In this document: piece by piece, positions 35,318 to 35,417 of the stretch
Position numbering within the stretch: the first letter of the stretch is position 1
Layout of the letters: each line of letters begins with the position of its first letter
Made by a program: the position numbers and the translations under genes
Notes under the pieces: model-generated
What the model saw: only the letters and a program-made list of their open reading frames with translations
The model's database searches: none
Told to the model about the DNA's origin: nothing
Assembly (NCBI GenBank): GCA_023135935.1
Contig: JAGLSU010000038.1
Location: 1-35,417 of the forward strand
Direction of reading: 5' to 3'
DNA from: Planctomycetota bacterium
Lineage (GTDB): Bacteria; Planctomycetota; Phycisphaerae; Sedimentisphaerales; Anaerobacaceae
Length of the DNA stretch: 35,417 nucleotides

Positions 35318-35417
35318 ATGGAGAAACTACGGACGGCAGCAATTGTGTGTATCTTGTCGGCTCTGACTGTCTGTCTGGCAGGTTGTGGCGATAAGTTTTT
35401 TGACCCAACGCAGGTAG
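35318..35417 (+). CDS. N-terminus of a lipoprotein (runs off right edge); possibly a polysaccharide export-type protein
   Basis: MEKLRTAAIVCILSALTVCLAGCGDKFFDPTQV..., lipobox LAGC. The export-protein suggestion rests only on a remembered DKFFDPTQ-type N-terminus. Confidence 0.65.
   Translation, partial: MEKLRTAAIVCILSALTVCLAGCGDKFFDPTQV

Overview
The window looks like a chromosomal segment from a Planctomycetes-like (possibly Phycisphaerae/Sedimentisphaerales-like) bacterium; this lineage call is inferred from gene content and protein style and was not tested. From left to right it carries: the 5' end of groEL (-); a YihY/BrkB membrane protein; a protein with an Ada-like zinc motif; a small secreted protein plus an M1-like peptidase (-), bracketed by a 75-bp direct repeat; OsmC and TsaB (-); a large secretin; a 1990-aa beta-helix/subtilase/dockerin mosaic protein; aroC and aroA (-), both with unusual replacements at signature motifs; a second, apparently degenerate subtilase with a dockerin (-); a tight plus-strand block pyrR-pyrB-[four-helix-bundle gene]-pyrC-NYN-sensor kinase-NarL regulator; a LamG protein (-); pyruvate:ferredoxin oxidoreductase; a lipoprotein; and the start of another lipoprotein. 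No tRNA, rRNA, transposase or CRISPR array was recognised. The observations I rate highest are: (1) a phased array of TTGACC-like hexamers with strictly alternating 10/11-bp spacing upstream of osmC; (2) an AroA/AroC pair in which the catalytic His of AroC and the LGNAGTAMRPL loop of AroA are replaced; (3) a complete pro-subtilase apparently inserted inside a beta-helix module; (4) a four-helix-bundle gene inside the pyr operon, flanked by inverted copies of an AT-rich repeat family seen elsewhere in the window. All family assignments come from motif recognition; no search was run.
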